Shown here piece after piece: positions 1 to 12,250 of a DNA stretch of 64,000 nt (position 1 is its first letter; the number at the start of each line of letters is the position of its first letter). This DNA is from Pseudoscleropodium purum (taxonomy: Eukaryota > Streptophyta > Bryopsida > Hypnales > Brachytheciaceae). The DNA lies in contig OZ017800.1 in the NCBI GenBank assembly GCA_963969395.1, positions 10,944,479 to 11,008,478 of the forward strand, given 5' to 3'. The notes beneath the pieces were generated by a model that was not told the origin of the DNA, did no database searches, and saw only the letters and a program-made list of their open reading frames with translations. Made by a program: the position numbers and the translations under genes.

Positions 1-93
1 ACTTGTTGATTCGGGCACTGTTTTCTACTAGTGTTTTCTCTGCACCTCCACTGTCGAACTCTCTCATCACGGTCTCTTGTTTACCACATGCAG

Positions 94-2618
94 GAAAGAT
101 GTTCAATCCTTGAATTCTCCATGCCCGAATCCACTCCATCTCCATCAGCTGAGCTCTTGCCCCGTTCCATCCTGGACTGCGTCGTGACATTCCTCACAGC
201 AGCCATCGATTCCGCCTACTCAGCAGCATGCTGGCGAGCCTGTCGCAACGTGCACTCCCTGTTGCACGCCACGCAGTTCGCAGCGGACGGGGACTCCGTG
301 ATGGCGACGCTGGTGCCTCGGTTCTGTGAGGTCGCTGCACGAAGATTGCAGCGCTGTAGCAGCATGGGCGTGCCGTTGGCGAAGCCGCTCATTCTTGTGA
401 TTGCTGTGGGATTCATCAGCTTCCCTGAAAAAGTGGACGCCATTCTGTGTCTGAAGGAGGAGGATGGGGGTTGTCAAGGGGTGCTTTCGTTTGCGGAAGC
501 GATGGCGGGGTTGGCTGAAAGTGAAGCTGATCCTGGACTCTCGTTGGAATCCGAACTCAAAATTGCTGGTGAGATAATTCTCCACATTTTTATGCATAGG
601 GCGTGGTTTAGTGATGGTTGCTTTCAAAATGGAAATGTAATCGAGAAAGGTGTTGTAGAAAACCTTGTGACGTTACAATTGATCGTGTTTCTGGATTAGG
701 TGATGTGAGAGAGATCCTTGTCATGAGGAAACCATGCTGGGTTTCAGGAGTGATGAAGGAGTTCACTTCCATAGCAAAATTTTCTTTCACATTTCTCGAC
801 ATAACAGTACCATATCTGTGAAACTGCCAAAATTTGAAGAAATTGGCACTTTCCCAGACAGCCAGAACCTCAGACATGAAGCATGCCGTTTTAAAAAATA
901 TGACCATTAACCTCAATGAATGGATAATGCAAAATAGCAGCAACATTTCGAGACACAACCATGTTTTTCATTCCCAATGCTTCGTTGCCAGATTTACAAA
1001 AGTGGGATCCATTGAGGTTATATGAAAAATTGCACTATCATGAATGGTGCACAATTGGTAGGGTTTTAACCTGGCTAGGTTTTCTAGAATACCTATAGAG
1101 AGGTGTCTTTTCAGATTTTTAAGTTTTTCTTTTACTGCCGTGTAAGATTTAACAGTGACGTGAATCGCTCACCTGGTGTTTGGGTTGTAATTCATGATGC
1201 CGTAACCTCTCAAGGTCGAGAGGGAAGGTCCATGGGAGGTCATAGTTTGATGTGATCAAAATCTGCAATTGTGATTAAAAAAACCAGCTCCTAAACAGGG
1301 AGCCTCACCGGTGGATGCAGTGATTACCTTGGAGAAGATGATAGTGCACATTATCAACAAGGATTTGTTGCAGAATCAGAAAGCTTTCGCTGTAGCTCAT
1401 CATTGCATGCGGTCTCTGTTGGAGTCCATGGTGGACCTCAAGGACACCTCGGAGTCCTCCGAATCCGATAGCAGTGGCTCCTCCTCGGAGTCTGATTCCG
1501 GCTCCAGCGTTGAGGATGATGACAGTATGAACGTAAGATTTCCCGTGCAACTCCATCTCTCGTTATTTTTGCAATCGTTGTACTGTCCGTCCCATATCGC
1601 CTTGAAATTCTCGGCATTCCTCACGAATTCGTGTTACTGTAATGTAACGACTAACGACCCCTAACTAAAGGTAGTGCTGAGCCCCAATCTGGGTTTAAAC
1701 ATAAGCTAATAGTTTTTGAGGTAATCCTCCCTTGAATTCATCACACCTGGTTACAGAATCGTGTCCAGACTTTGTGGTTCGTTGACGTTCTTTTCTTTGT
1801 TTCCCTCCATCTGGAAAAACAGGACACAGCATCTGATGTTTCGGATGCTCCTCATGAAGAGACCGAGGAGGAGTTTCTAGAGCGCTACGCTCAGACAGCT
1901 CGGGATCTTCAGGATGAAGCCTGCGAGGAAGCTGAAAATGGACAGCACGAAGATGGCCATGAGCTTGCACTTGGTATGCCACCCAACTCACAAAATTTCT
2001 CCAACCAAAACTCTCAGTGAGATTCTCTACGCCTTGGTCGCGTCAGCTAGCGAATTGCACGTGCCAAGATTTTTTTTGGAAAATGGGTGTACTCTAGTAA
2101 TCTAAACCACGTTTTCTTCGAATCTCTCTAACTGAAAACAGCAGTAAGATAGCAGGCTTTTGATCGAGAGGGACACCCATATTTGCCACTGACCTTAACC
2201 CGCCATCTACACTGTTTGTACATCTCCAAAGTCAGCTCTGTACCTATGAGGAAGAAACGCTTTTAGAAAACCAAACTTTGTTCCTTAATAACTTTTGCAT
2301 ACAGTATCCAAATGCCACATTCTCTGGTGTGTTGGAACCTCCTTTCACTTGCCAACAAGAAAATCTCACCAGTCTAAGAATAGCAAATAGGCTCAGCAGT
2401 AAAAAGTGGCGATTTTGGGAGTACCCACCTTATCTGACTCCTGGCCTGGCCTTGGCTGTACTTGACAAGCAGGTGTCATGGGATTAATGGACATTGAGAA
2501 GCAGGTGTTGACATTCCTCAAGGAGCACGGGAAGAAATTGTCCAGCAAGCAGCCGTTGTCCCGGATCCTTCTGGCAAGGTTTAGGGATCAGTACCCCAAG
2601 GCAAGGGGCTACTTGTAG
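94..2618 (+). CDS. Importin-like ARM-repeat protein, C-terminal part (5' end outside window)
   Basis: Partial gene, four exons read by eye: 94-568, 1321-1532, 1823-1973 and 2473-2618, with stop TAG at 2616-2618. The first visible exon starts after a pyrimidine-rich CAG at 91-93, so earlier exons lie off the window. The helix-rich stretch beginning LLPRSILDCVVTFL, then SFPEKVDAILCLKEEDGG and DPGLSLESELKIA, resembles the C-terminal part of plant ARM-repeat importin-like proteins (the Arabidopsis At3g17340 type, from memory). Such proteins are thought to act in nuclear transport. Exon 2 adds VITLEKMIVHIINKDLL and then a Ser/Asp/Glu-rich linker. Exon 3 is acidic, and exon 4 ends with a basic amphipathic tail, FRDQYPKARGYL. 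Exon phases agree throughout (1, 0, 1). Introns are 752, 290 and 499 bases. The family call is moderate; that this is a real spliced coding gene is firmer. Confidence 0.72.
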
Positions 2619-5600
2619 TTAAAAGCATCCATTCAACAAGGAAGTGCGAAATTGGTGGTGCCCCTACACAATTAGTGTCACTACAAAAATTCTTATCAGC
2701 AGGTGGAGTTCAGTTGGCTCCTTCTCCAGATCTCTCTCTCTCCACAGACTCTTGTGGGGATTCACTTATTTTGTAAAACAAGAAAACTGCTGATTGTGTA
2801 CTCCCGCTGTCTCCAAAATAAATTCAGGGTTTCCAAATATACTTGTCTCAAATTAAAATTCGAAATTGGCTCTCTAGAACTTAATAGTCAACAACCACAG
2901 CTAGTTCAAACACCCAGAAGCAAAAGCAAAAGAATCCATCAATACCATGCTTCAGAGACTATACATCAATTTGATCCTCGCAAAGAGAATCAAAATGCAA
3001 CCACTAAACAACCACAGGGAAAATATTCAACCCAAAAAACTATACAAAAATTGTTGCTAACAAATCTCTTGTTGAGAGTTTTTTGGAGTTGAATAACAAG
3101 ACATTGTCAAAATTGAATATAGGGGATGCCAATGGATGTCACTACACCAACTTGTTGCTTGTTTTCAACATGTGCCACTTCACTGATGACTTTCGTTCTT
3201 TCACACCTGGTGGGGTTTAGTAGAAGCTAATTTCAAATAGGACAAAAATTTGTCAATTTTACTGCCTATTTTCAACATGCGCCACTTCACTGATGACTTT
3301 CATTCTCACATCTAGTGGGGTTTAGTAAAAGCTATGATAATTGTGCAATCCCCTTGAAAATAGGAACAACTCACATGTTAATGTAGTCATTTCTAAAAAA
3401 CACCAAAGTTATTTCAAAATGGAGGAAGAATTTGAAAGTTGTTAAAAGAATCTGTAGAATTGGAGTTGAGATCTTTCTAGTAATTATCAATGACTTTCAT
3501 TGTACTTAACTATTTTTTTTCTGTACTATGAAATTTCATCAAAAAGTGGGTTGATTTTTAGCTGAAACACTAACAGGCTGGTTCGCAATGTTCATTCAAA
3601 AGATGTACTTTTGGGCACTCTTTACACTTGTTTGTTGGCCACTGAATGCCTTGAAGTTTATCAATTTTAGTTTGTAGATTTGTCATGAGAACTTATGTAA
3701 GGTAGTGTGCTCTTAAAGTGATCTTTTAAGAGCTGATTGCATTTTGGGGGAAGTTTAACTCCTTGAAAGAATTTTCAGTAAATTTTCATAGGAAGAAAAA
3801 TGGAATTTGGCATCTAACCCAAGTTGTTTCATATTTTTTGAACCTTCTTGGAATTAGTTACAAATTTTTGAAGTTGAAAATCAGTGGTCACTAAAAGCAA
3901 CCCCCTCTTGAATGTACACTTCTAGTACATTGAGAAAAGCAAAATGTACCTCTATATTAGAGGTTACTTTTAGATTTGGGTTGCATTTAGAACACCCTAT
4001 CTTAAAGGTGTGTTTATTCTTGTGAGCACTAAAAGTTTATGTATTTTTGTCAGAAAATGATAAGGGTTTCCAATGCAACTGAGATCTCTAGACATAAGAA
4101 ATGAGAGCTTAGCTTTGAATTCTGGTACATCCAAAATCAATACTTCCAATATCCATATTGTATCCAAAAAATACTTGAATATGAGATTTTAGGATTTGAC
4201 TAGAGAATAAATTAAAGTAGGAAGTACAAAATGCATCTTCATTGTAAATGTGGTCTTGACTCATAAGTGCTCTAACATTTTATATTTTGGATGATGAATA
4301 GAGTGTTTCATGCACACAAACATTTTGTCCAAATATCTTCTCATTCATTCCAAATAATCTTTGAATCTTTAAATGATGACCTTTTTTTATGATCAATGTG
4401 ATGAAATTAAAGTAAATAATATATTTGTGCGAAGATATAAGCAAAAACATGCAAATTTTTTTTAAAATGATTCCAAAATTAAAGGATTAAATACAAAGCT
4501 TTCATTAATAACAAGGAGTGCATATTGAATTCCAAATGTACAAATAGTGAACATTGTACTTTAAAAGAACTATGTGTCATTCCCAACTTTATAAATACAT
4601 AACTAATTGGATAAGAGCTTGAGAGATGTCAATTAAAGTGGATTAAAATTTATATTTTTCATTTGTATTTTAATGGAAATTTATTGATTAGTGTTTTGCA
4701 ATGCCGTAACATTATTCCATACACTAGAAGATAACAATATATAACCTAAGGTAGAATATTTAATTGTTGATAGGTATTGAAATTCAACCAACTAATCAAG
4801 AATGAAGAAGAAACCAACATTGACAAATTTATACAAGTGAAAAGAAATCAAAGAGAAATAGCTAGCAAGTTGCATTATATTTTTAACTCGTATTGAAAAC
4901 CAAGCTAGTAAAAAAAATCTGCATAGATTCCAAATGACACTCCAACTCCATTATCAAATCCATCCCCAAAACTAAGCTATTTCTTACAGAAGCACTTTCA
5001 ACTTCCTAAATCCTAAAAGGACAAAACCTATCACCAAGCTAGGTACTTTGCTAAAAATGATGCATTCTTCATTCCTACAATAATCTTGAAAGTCATCCAT
5101 TGGTTGTTTGTAGCCACAATATTGTTCCATTGTTACAACATTGATATAGTGTACACATCTATCAAAGTTGCTTTACTATCAAGAGTAAAATATCTTCATA
5201 CAAGTTTTCAAGTCTAGCATCTAAGACTATACAAAGAATTTTATACATTGATGAAGTAAGAGGCTCTAAAACCAACACTTTTCTAATTCTACCATCTACA
5301 TTTTGGCCTTGAATGGCCATCTATCTTCCCCCAAAACCACTACAAGGTTTTAAGAGCAAGTAATGAAAGAAGAGTAGTTCTTTAAGATAACTAATGGAAG
5401 GTGAGTATTTTGCACTTCAAGGGGATCAATTTAAAGACATAGATAGGTTGTCTATGCTTTCAACTTTGAAAATTCATAGAATATAGTGTGAGTATTAAAA
5501 ATTTATGAAACAACTTGGATTGATTTTCACTTGAGTAGGGCTAACATTTGTATTAAAAAAATATTAATATTTGTTTTAACACCTTCCTAGGAGGGGCAAC

Positions 5601-6766
5601 AAAAGTGTTGGTTCTTGGTGATTCTATCTTAGTGAGTTCCTCTTGAGTTATAAGATGATTGCTATGCATTGGAAGATGAAGCCATATTCCTTTTCAGAGT
5701 TAGTATAACTCAAGAGATCAAATAAAAGTTCAATTTGGTTCCAAAGACTCTGTGTATACACTATATATTTATAGTTGGGGAATTTTACTTTTGGCAATTA
5801 ATTAATTTTTTTGACACATAATTTTTGCAATCATAAATTATAAATACTGATCATTGTATGACACGAGATGCTAATATAACATTGCTAACAGGGGGGATTC
5901 CTTCCCTGTCAAAGGAGGTATAATTCCCCCTTGGATGCTTGGGATGTCAAAGACACCTACTTAGTTTAAAGCAACTACATGTAATTGGCCTTGGGGAGTT
6001 GGGCTGTGTTGTTGAGATTGGTTGAGTTGTAGTGCCCATCTAGATGTCAACTTGTTGTGATGTTATTCAAGTTCACCAATGCTAGAGGGTCCAGCTTTGG
6101 AAGAGCAAAAGGGACTCCCTAGCACTAGTTAATAATGTTATGAAATTCATCCCACAAAGGGTGAAAATGCAGTATTTTTTACCCCGAAGAAAACACTGAA
6201 ATTTTTTATTTTTCAAAAAAAAGAAATTTACAAATTTTGAATTCATATTTACAATCAGAGACTCCAAATTAGCAAGGAGAAATCTAGAACTTACCTCGCA
6301 CATGGCTCAAAATATATATATTTTTTTTTACTTTCACTCCCAATGAACCCTGAAATTACCCTGCTGAATTTACCGGTAGTGTCCTGCTTGTATGACTTCT
6401 TCATTCATGCATGCTCAACAACTTGGAAAGTGAAAAAAACTTCAGGACCAAATTCGCAAGCTCATCTCTTTCAAGGATAACTTAAAATCTTCAAAATTCA
6501 AGAACAAAAGCTCTCACAAATACTTCAGTTTGTACAAATTTCTAACATACTCTTCATTCTTGACAACTACCAGAGAGCATAAAACCATTCTAACCTCTGC
6601 CTTCTAACTTACTCATCCTATCTACAACTCGCTCTTCCCAATCCCTCGAAAGCAGAAGAAAAAGAAGCTTAGTCCAACGACTAAGTTACCGTGAATGAAG
6701 AGTTTGTTAGGAAAAAGTTGCACTAATCTACGACCTAACTAAGATAGATGCCGAGTCTTCAGCATC
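2619..6766. other. AT-rich intergenic region with dispersed repeats
   Basis: No convincing gene. The 129-residue frame at 2703-3092 has no recognisable domain and random-looking composition. At 3157-3332 a block of about 73 bases is repeated after roughly 104 bases. Segments near 3.68-3.99 kb are the reverse complement of 32.33-32.59 kb, and 5.44-5.56 kb resembles 30.15-30.24 kb, so much of this stretch belongs to repeat families that recur in the window. A possible polyadenylation signal, AATAAA, for the upstream ARM gene lies near 2816-2822. Confidence 0.6.
3157..3332. repeat. Two imperfect direct copies of a ~73-base block
   Basis: The phrases TTTTCAACATGTGCCACTTC and TTTTCAACATGCGCCACTTC begin two copies, at about 3157-3228 and 3261-3332. 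Both run through CACTGATGACTTTC and end in TGGGGTTTAGTA. A few substitutions and one small indel separate them. This looks like an old local duplication within intergenic DNA. Confidence 0.75.
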
Positions 6767-7141
6767 CTAACTGTCCCCCTTGTTCTTCTTCTTCTTGGTC
6801 TTGTTGTACTTCGCTCTGCTTCCCGGTTTACACCTCAGCTTGTCCAGATGATGGTCGCACAGTTGATACCCAGGTTTCGCCAACAACGGACAAGTCCAGC
6901 CTTTCCCATCCCGTCGGTTACATTGGTTTCCGAGCTCTTCCACATTCTCCTGTTGCAAGTACTTCAACTTCTTCGGCCTCCCACTTCGCTTCATCATGCG
7001 CTTGGCGATGGGTTTCCCGAGCTTCTGTTTTCTCTCCTCACTGGTATCATTTGAAGGCGTTTTCAGAGTGGAAGAGGAAAAAGAAACTGCAGTTCGGGAA
7101 GTCCTCTGTTTGGATGGAGGTTTTCTCGACGACTCCGTCAT
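6767..7141 (-). CDS. Small WRC-domain protein
   Basis: Single-exon ORF of 124 residues, with ATG at 7141 and the end at 6767. It carries one WRC-type zinc motif, C-x9-C-x10-C-x2-H, formed by C74, C84, C95 and H98 around CNRRDGKGWTCPLL. WRC motifs are plant-specific, occur in growth-regulating factors and related proteins, and are thought to bind DNA or act in nuclear complexes. Upstream of the motif is a basic stretch (KRMMKRSGRPKKLK, about residues 48-61) and a Ser/Thr-rich N-terminus. The C-terminus is Lys-rich (KTKKKKNKG) and could be a nuclear localisation signal. The protein is much shorter than a growth-regulating factor, and no QLQ domain is visible nearby. A 217-residue frame on the other strand covers the same bases but has no domain, so I treat it as a shadow. 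Role inferred from the motif only. Confidence 0.83.
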   Translation of the reverse strand: MTESSRKPPSKQRTSRTAVSFSSSTLKTPSNDTSEERKQKLGKPIAKRMMKRSGRPKKLKYLQQENVEELGNQCNRRDGKGWTCPLLAKPGYQLCDHHLDKLRCKPGSRAKYNKTKKKKNKGDS

Positions 7142-7215
7142 TTGTATGGAGAAATCCGAACTCGCCTCTTCCTGGGTGTCGGTTGGATCGGTGGGGAAGA
7201 ATGACGCTGGTGATG

Positions 7216-7245
7216 GATTGCGATTGCGATTGCGATTGCGATTGC
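7216..7245. repeat. Hexanucleotide repeat (GATTGC)5 in the WRC 5' leader
   Basis: Five perfect tandem copies of GATTGC, 71 bases upstream of the WRC start codon on the opposite strand (read there as GCAATC). This is probably within the 5' untranslated leader, where the copy number could vary between individuals. Confidence 0.95.
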
Positions 7246-7379
7246 TCCCTGGCGAAGAAGATCATACAAAGCTATCAGGTGAGAAGGTCGTGGGATTTGT
7301 GCTACAGTTTGAAGTTTGGGTATGCGATTAGTTTGGGTATATCGCACGCTACGAAAGCCAAGAGCACGGCGTGTAAACT

Positions 7380-7710
7380 CGCCTTAAACCTTAAACCCTA
7401 AACCTCTACCATAAAGGCTCATTTTGAAGGTTATGATTGCACAATGTTTGGCTATCTTGCACATAAAACTTCAATTAAACCTTACACCTAAAACCTTAGG
7501 CTCTGATTGCATAAAGGCTCATTTTGAAGGTTATGATTGCACAATGTTTGGCTATCTTGCACATAAAACTTCAATTAAACCTTACACCTAAAACCTTAGG
7601 CTCTGAACCCTAAACCTAAATCACACAACTACATTTTGAATTTTATGCATACACACTGTTTGGGTAGCTTGCACGTAAAACTCGCATAAAACCCTAAACC
7701 CTAAACCCAA
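7380..7710. repeat. 100-base tandem duplication with telomere-like CCCTAAA motifs
   Basis: Bases 7410-7505 and 7510-7605 are identical over 96 bases and exactly 100 bases apart. Diverged relatives of the unit flank them (7300-7400 and 7630-7700, both with TTTGGGTA or GTTTGGGTAGC followed by a CGCACG or TTGCACG block). Telomere-type motifs AAACCCTAAACC sit between and after the units (near 7392, 7605 and 7684-7707). The array lies just upstream of the WRC gene and could include promoter telo-boxes. It may equally be a short interstitial telomere-like minisatellite. Confidence 0.9.
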
Positions 7711-7879
7711 CAATTACATTTACATTTACAAGGCTGCTGAAGGGGACACTAGGTTTTTCGTAAAAAGCGAAGATCTAAACGGTTAGGGACTCATATGAGA
7801 ATTGAAAAAAAGGTATTTGTTGACTGATGAGTAGTGCAGAAGTTTTGTTTTCAGAGTAGAACATCCACATATCATTACA

Positions 7880-9787
7880 TTCCTACCAGGAGAGGAGGAA
7901 ACTCTTGTATGCCTGCCAGACCTGTGCATTTACCAAGATCAACAGACGGGGAGATGCTCCAATTAGACCAAGAGGTAAATTAACCAACTCATTTTCACTA
8001 TTAGATTGATCATAAGGTGAGACAAAGAATAACGCCAATTGCATGCATGTCTCCAGCTTCGAAATAGGTTTGCTTAGTGAAACAAAATCACCACTATAAA
8101 GTATTTAATTCACCTTGCATCATTAATTTCCTGCTGGCAGTAATTGGTTATCTACTTGAATGATCTACGCTACAATCAGAATGGCAGCGCATACCTTTGT
8201 TCCACGTTTTCCGTAGAAGATTTCATAGTTTGGTCAGCCTGATTTGCTGCTGCTGCTCTAGCCTCCATCTCCTGTACAATATCACCAAATCTGTACATCA
8301 GCTAATTGATAATTAGATTGGCCACAGATTGAAGACTATCAACAGCATCAACAGGCAGAAGTCACTCAGTGGAGGTTGGGTTAAGTTGCGGTCATCAATA
8401 TCCAAGTTCAGCCCAAGTATGAGATCCCGACATTATCTCTGTTGAAATCTGAATATCAGGCAAGAAACACTTCCCAAGACCTAGGTAGACTTCATGCCTG
8501 AAAGAGGAGCAGCTCGTCATAAGTGTCTCTACTCCACTAGAAATGAGAAACTGCCACATGTCATTCTTCCACTTATTTTATTATTCAGTTGACAATCTCA
8601 GAATGTCAAATGCAACTATACCTTTTAACTCCAACTACGTGACACAATTCTACTAGAAATGAAACATTCAATCTTTGGATAAATGGGTCTAAATATGCTA
8701 ATATTAATAACTCTTAGCACATCTCTGATTATCACTGCTAACCATAATTTTTTACGTTTTGCCATAACATGTTACTGCAACTTTTAATACATGTCTCATT
8801 TTCATTCGACACCATAGCTTTCTACAGTTTTGTACCATTTCTTAGTCTCTTCTCTTCTCTTGGAGACAACAAACAGCATGCGAGTGAACCCAGCCACCTC
8901 GAATCATCTTCCATCTTGCACAGTTCGTGCTTTTGTATCATGTGCACTTGCAATTAGTATTTTGCAATGATCCACTTGAATCATGATTCCAATTAATAAT
9001 CCACTAAGGCAACGACATATTACCTAATCAACCAGTGCAACTGTCAACGACCTGCTGTAGGGACAAGAACACATAAGGAATTATACCAGCACCCTGTTAC
9101 ATCCTCAAACATGTCTTGTTGGATTCTACAGAAGATATCGAAATATAAACAGTAAATCAATTCCAACCGTAGCCCCAGGAGAGAAGATGTTGCAGGATTT
9201 ACCGAGGTGGTTGTGCGAGGATTAGCAGGCTTATAATGAGGATTAGCTGACATGGAGCTCGGCGTAGCAAGGCGTAATGAAGTCTCCACCGCAGCAATGT
9301 CACCACGAAGCTCCTCAGCACTGCCACCGAACATTCTTCCAAAATCTGGTGATTCTTCGTCAACACGAGCCTGTACTGAAGTATTGGTCAAGCTGCAGAA
9401 ACTCTGTCCCATATAATTGTGGTGTTGATCATCGCTGTGGTCTTCATCGCTGTGCGGATCATCGCTATCGTCGTCTGCTGGAAAACAGTTCGTTCTTGCC
9501 AAGGAGGTGACGAATTCATCCAGGTTCATGTAAGGACGGTTTGGTGGGATCAACACACCAGTGGAGCTGATCTGCAACCTCTCCAACAACTCGAGTGGGG
9601 CTTTTTCAAATGATCTCTCAGCAACATTTAGATTCATAGCCTCTGATTCATGGATCCTCTGTTTAAGTCCTCTAGAGCTGGATACGAACTCTAGCTGCTG
9701 GCTAATATCGTCCATGTTAGGTGGAGAAGCCATAGCTAATGAGGCTCGTATATTGCCCCTCGTCTGTCGCCCCTTGCGAATGCGCAT
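7880..9787 (-). CDS. Unrecognised multi-exon protein gene (model incomplete)
   Basis: Exon 1 runs from ATG at 9787 to a good donor (TCG|GTAAAT) at 9203, 195 codons, and reads MASPPNMDDISQQLEF, then LELLERLQISSTGVLIPP, MNLDEFVTSLARTNC, an Asp/Ser/His-rich acidic stretch, and FGRMFGGSAEELRGDIAAVE. The next likely exon, 8195-8271, follows TACAG and keeps the frame: EMEARAAAANQADQTMKSS, which looks like coiled coil. It ends at a GTATGC donor. A further exon probably starts after TGCACAG near 7920, but its frame and the stop codon are uncertain. I do not recognise the family. The mix of short helices, an acidic linker and a coiled coil suggests a subunit of a complex, which is only a guess. Codon composition and splice signals make it more likely real than not. 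Confidence 0.5.
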
Positions 9788-11500
9788 TCCTGCAGATCGG
9801 TACGTACTCAGTCGCTGACTCGAGATTCAGGTATTCTAGTGACAGCTATGACGATTGCTTTCAAGCGAAAGTTAGGACTCCTGCATTCTGATCGCCCCAA
9901 TTTGGAAAGTTTCGACTATCAGATCAGTGACTGTGTAGAATGATCTCCGAAGGTCAAATCACCATTTACTGCAGGTACCTCTAACGAAACTCCGAATCGA
10001 TTCAAAAGTGTCAGGTACTAACAGGCTACTCGATAGATCCCGAGCTACATCATTCTGCAGTAAGCACTGTAAGCGTTTACTAGATCAATCTCGATACCAC
10101 TTGATTTAATCAGATCGCCTACAGGAAGATCATTGCAGCAAGTCGATCTGATCATCGGTCAATCCTAGACATCAACATTGTAACTCACGTTACACGGATC
10201 CCTCAAACGGCACTGACCCGCCCCCTTTTGAAGCTAAGTGTCTTAGAAACAGGACGATACATGTTCTACGTGGATGCATCTAGCTACGAATTGACGAGCA
10301 ATAAGATAGAAGTAAGGTGCGTCTAATGAACCCAAGTGAATGAAGAGCCTGTTGAGAGTAATTCTATGATACTAACCATACCACTGTCTCCTTGGGTTGC
10401 AGAGTAAATTGACAGGTGACGGAAATGATCTCGGGAGGCAGGAGGAGTTGCAGAGACCGTGTAGTGCCAACTGATCACTCAGCAGGGCCTAATTATTCGT
10501 GTGCAGGTGGGGGTACCATGTGGCGGTGATGTCGTAGTAAAATCGTTGAGGCGGCAAGAGGAAGTTTCGCACCAGTGAGGCAGTATGGTGTCGGAGTCTT
10601 TCTCACCGACCAATTCTGCGTTGTGCGTCATTGCACTTCCACTACTTGGCACTTCGAATGTGGCTACTGACTTTCTTTAGAGTATTTATGAACAGTGCCT
10701 GGTGGTCCGCCATCTGGAACCCAACCCGAACAATTCTCTGCCTATCGTTTCCTGATAAGCTAATTCATATTCGACCAGTCTACTGGCTGCCAGGCCCACC
10801 TGAATATCATAGAATCAACAGATGTACGGGGGATATTTTTTGAGCTGCGAAAGCGGCCTTGCAGCATTGACAAAAGCGACAAATCGATGTCATGGTGAAA
10901 TTTGAGGAAAGTTCGAGTCAGCCTGTACTCGGAAAGCGAGCATCGAGCTAGGGTTATTACAGAGAGCTAATTATAGCATCACTGCTAGGTTGTAGTGGAG
11001 GACCTCATTGAAGTTCTCTTCCCAAAAAGTGCGTATTTGTCTGTTTCACAGAAAAATATCCAGTTCAATCATGAAAATGAAGAGCTGGGCAGGAATATTC
11101 CTGTCACGTCAGATCGTCAGCTCAGGGTTCGTGAGATTCGTCCTTGTTTAAATGATTTCTTCCTCTCTTCTTCGAGTTCTTTCTTCTGAAAGTTCCCAAT
11201 AAGTGCAATGAGTGCAGTTACAGTAGAGCAGTTGTGGCGCATTACTGTTAGCTGCAAGACTCACAATACTGCAACCAACCCTTGGTTGGTTTTGCAATCA
11301 ATTTATGGTCAGAAATAGAAAGGTCTATATCACCATTATAGGTTTAAAGAGAATCTTCCACTAAAAAATTCATAGTAATTAAGTTTTGTGTAATAAAATT
11401 CTGGAAAAATAGAAAACTCTTTCAAACCCTATTTTTGTACATGGGAAGAATTATGAATTAAAAAAACTCGCACTCCAAATATGCATAATTGCTTAAGTAG
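9788..11500. other. Upstream region of the 9.8 kb gene; no clear gene
   Basis: This is of moderate GC. It contains scattered short frames but none with a domain or consistent splice signals. A 64-codon frame on the + strand at 10995-11189 begins EDLIEVLFPKSAYLSVSQ and might be an exon or a relic, but nothing supports a gene around it. The part next to 9787 probably holds the promoter and leader of the minus-strand gene. Confidence 0.4.
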
Positions 11501-12250
11501 TTGGAAATGCGTTGGCTACCCTAATGTAATCCTATATGATCAAGCTAATCACTCTAAAAGTCATCTTTTTTGCTATATTATGAACCGTCTACTTTAAAAA
11601 AAACAAATGCAACTCATTGGAGGTCAAACTACTATATAAGACCTCCCTTTTTTTTCACAAATTTCAAGGATGAACATATACACTTTTGTCTTATATAGAA
11701 GGATCCATTGTCATTAACCCCTAGAGCATTGAATGAAATTTGAGACCTCCAATAACCCATTTCAGGCTTGTTTTTGTCATTTTTCCCCCACAACGAAATA
11801 GATAGCCGGTTGTTCCCAAAAAAATTTGGAAAAAAAAAAAAAAAAAAAAATTATTCTTAGAATGCAAAAAAAAGTTGAAAAAAAAATTTAATTTCAAGGG
11901 GGCAATGACATGGTAATCTCTTGGCCATGTCAAATTGCACCATTGGCTGCATTTACTACGTTCTTAGGGCTTGATTACTCGCGGTCTCTTGGAGACCCAA
12001 AATTTCTATGAAAAAATGATTTTTGTTACTTCAAATGCTAATATCTTACAATCTACATAATGAAAATTTCTGAAATTTTTTCACATCTTCTCAAACTAGT
12101 TTACTACAAGACCCTATGATTACATGTGTCCAAAAATGTTTTTTTTCTAAATTTTGAAACTTGTCCAAGAAATGGCAATTTTGGAGTGATTTTGGCGAAA
12201 ACGTAGTCAAGGAACTTTAAGGGTTAACCATTATAGTGGTCCATTCTAAT
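11500..12250. repeat. Copy of dispersed AT-rich repeat family
   Basis: Bases around 11540-11720 match 29890-30110 and the equivalent part of the 36.8-37.0 kb copy. They share CATCTTTTTT followed by a gap and GAACC, then ATTGGAGGTCAA, then ATATAAGACC or ATACAAGACC and CTTATATAGAAGGAT or its variant. The adjoining part (11750-12230) matches 22.69-23.07 kb, including a block with TTTCAGGCTTGT and GACATGG and a later block with TGGTTACATGTGCC or ATGATTACATGTGTCC. A run of about 20 A occurs near 11830-11850. No coding function is visible; this is probably non-autonomous transposon sequence. Confidence 0.65.

Noticed and set aside
2703..3092. 129-codon + strand frame downstream of the ARM gene
   Set aside because: AT-driven composition, no domain, no splice support.
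6748..7401. 217-codon + strand frame over the WRC gene
   Set aside because: Antisense to the WRC motif, Ser/Cys-rich, no domain. The minus-strand reading explains the region.
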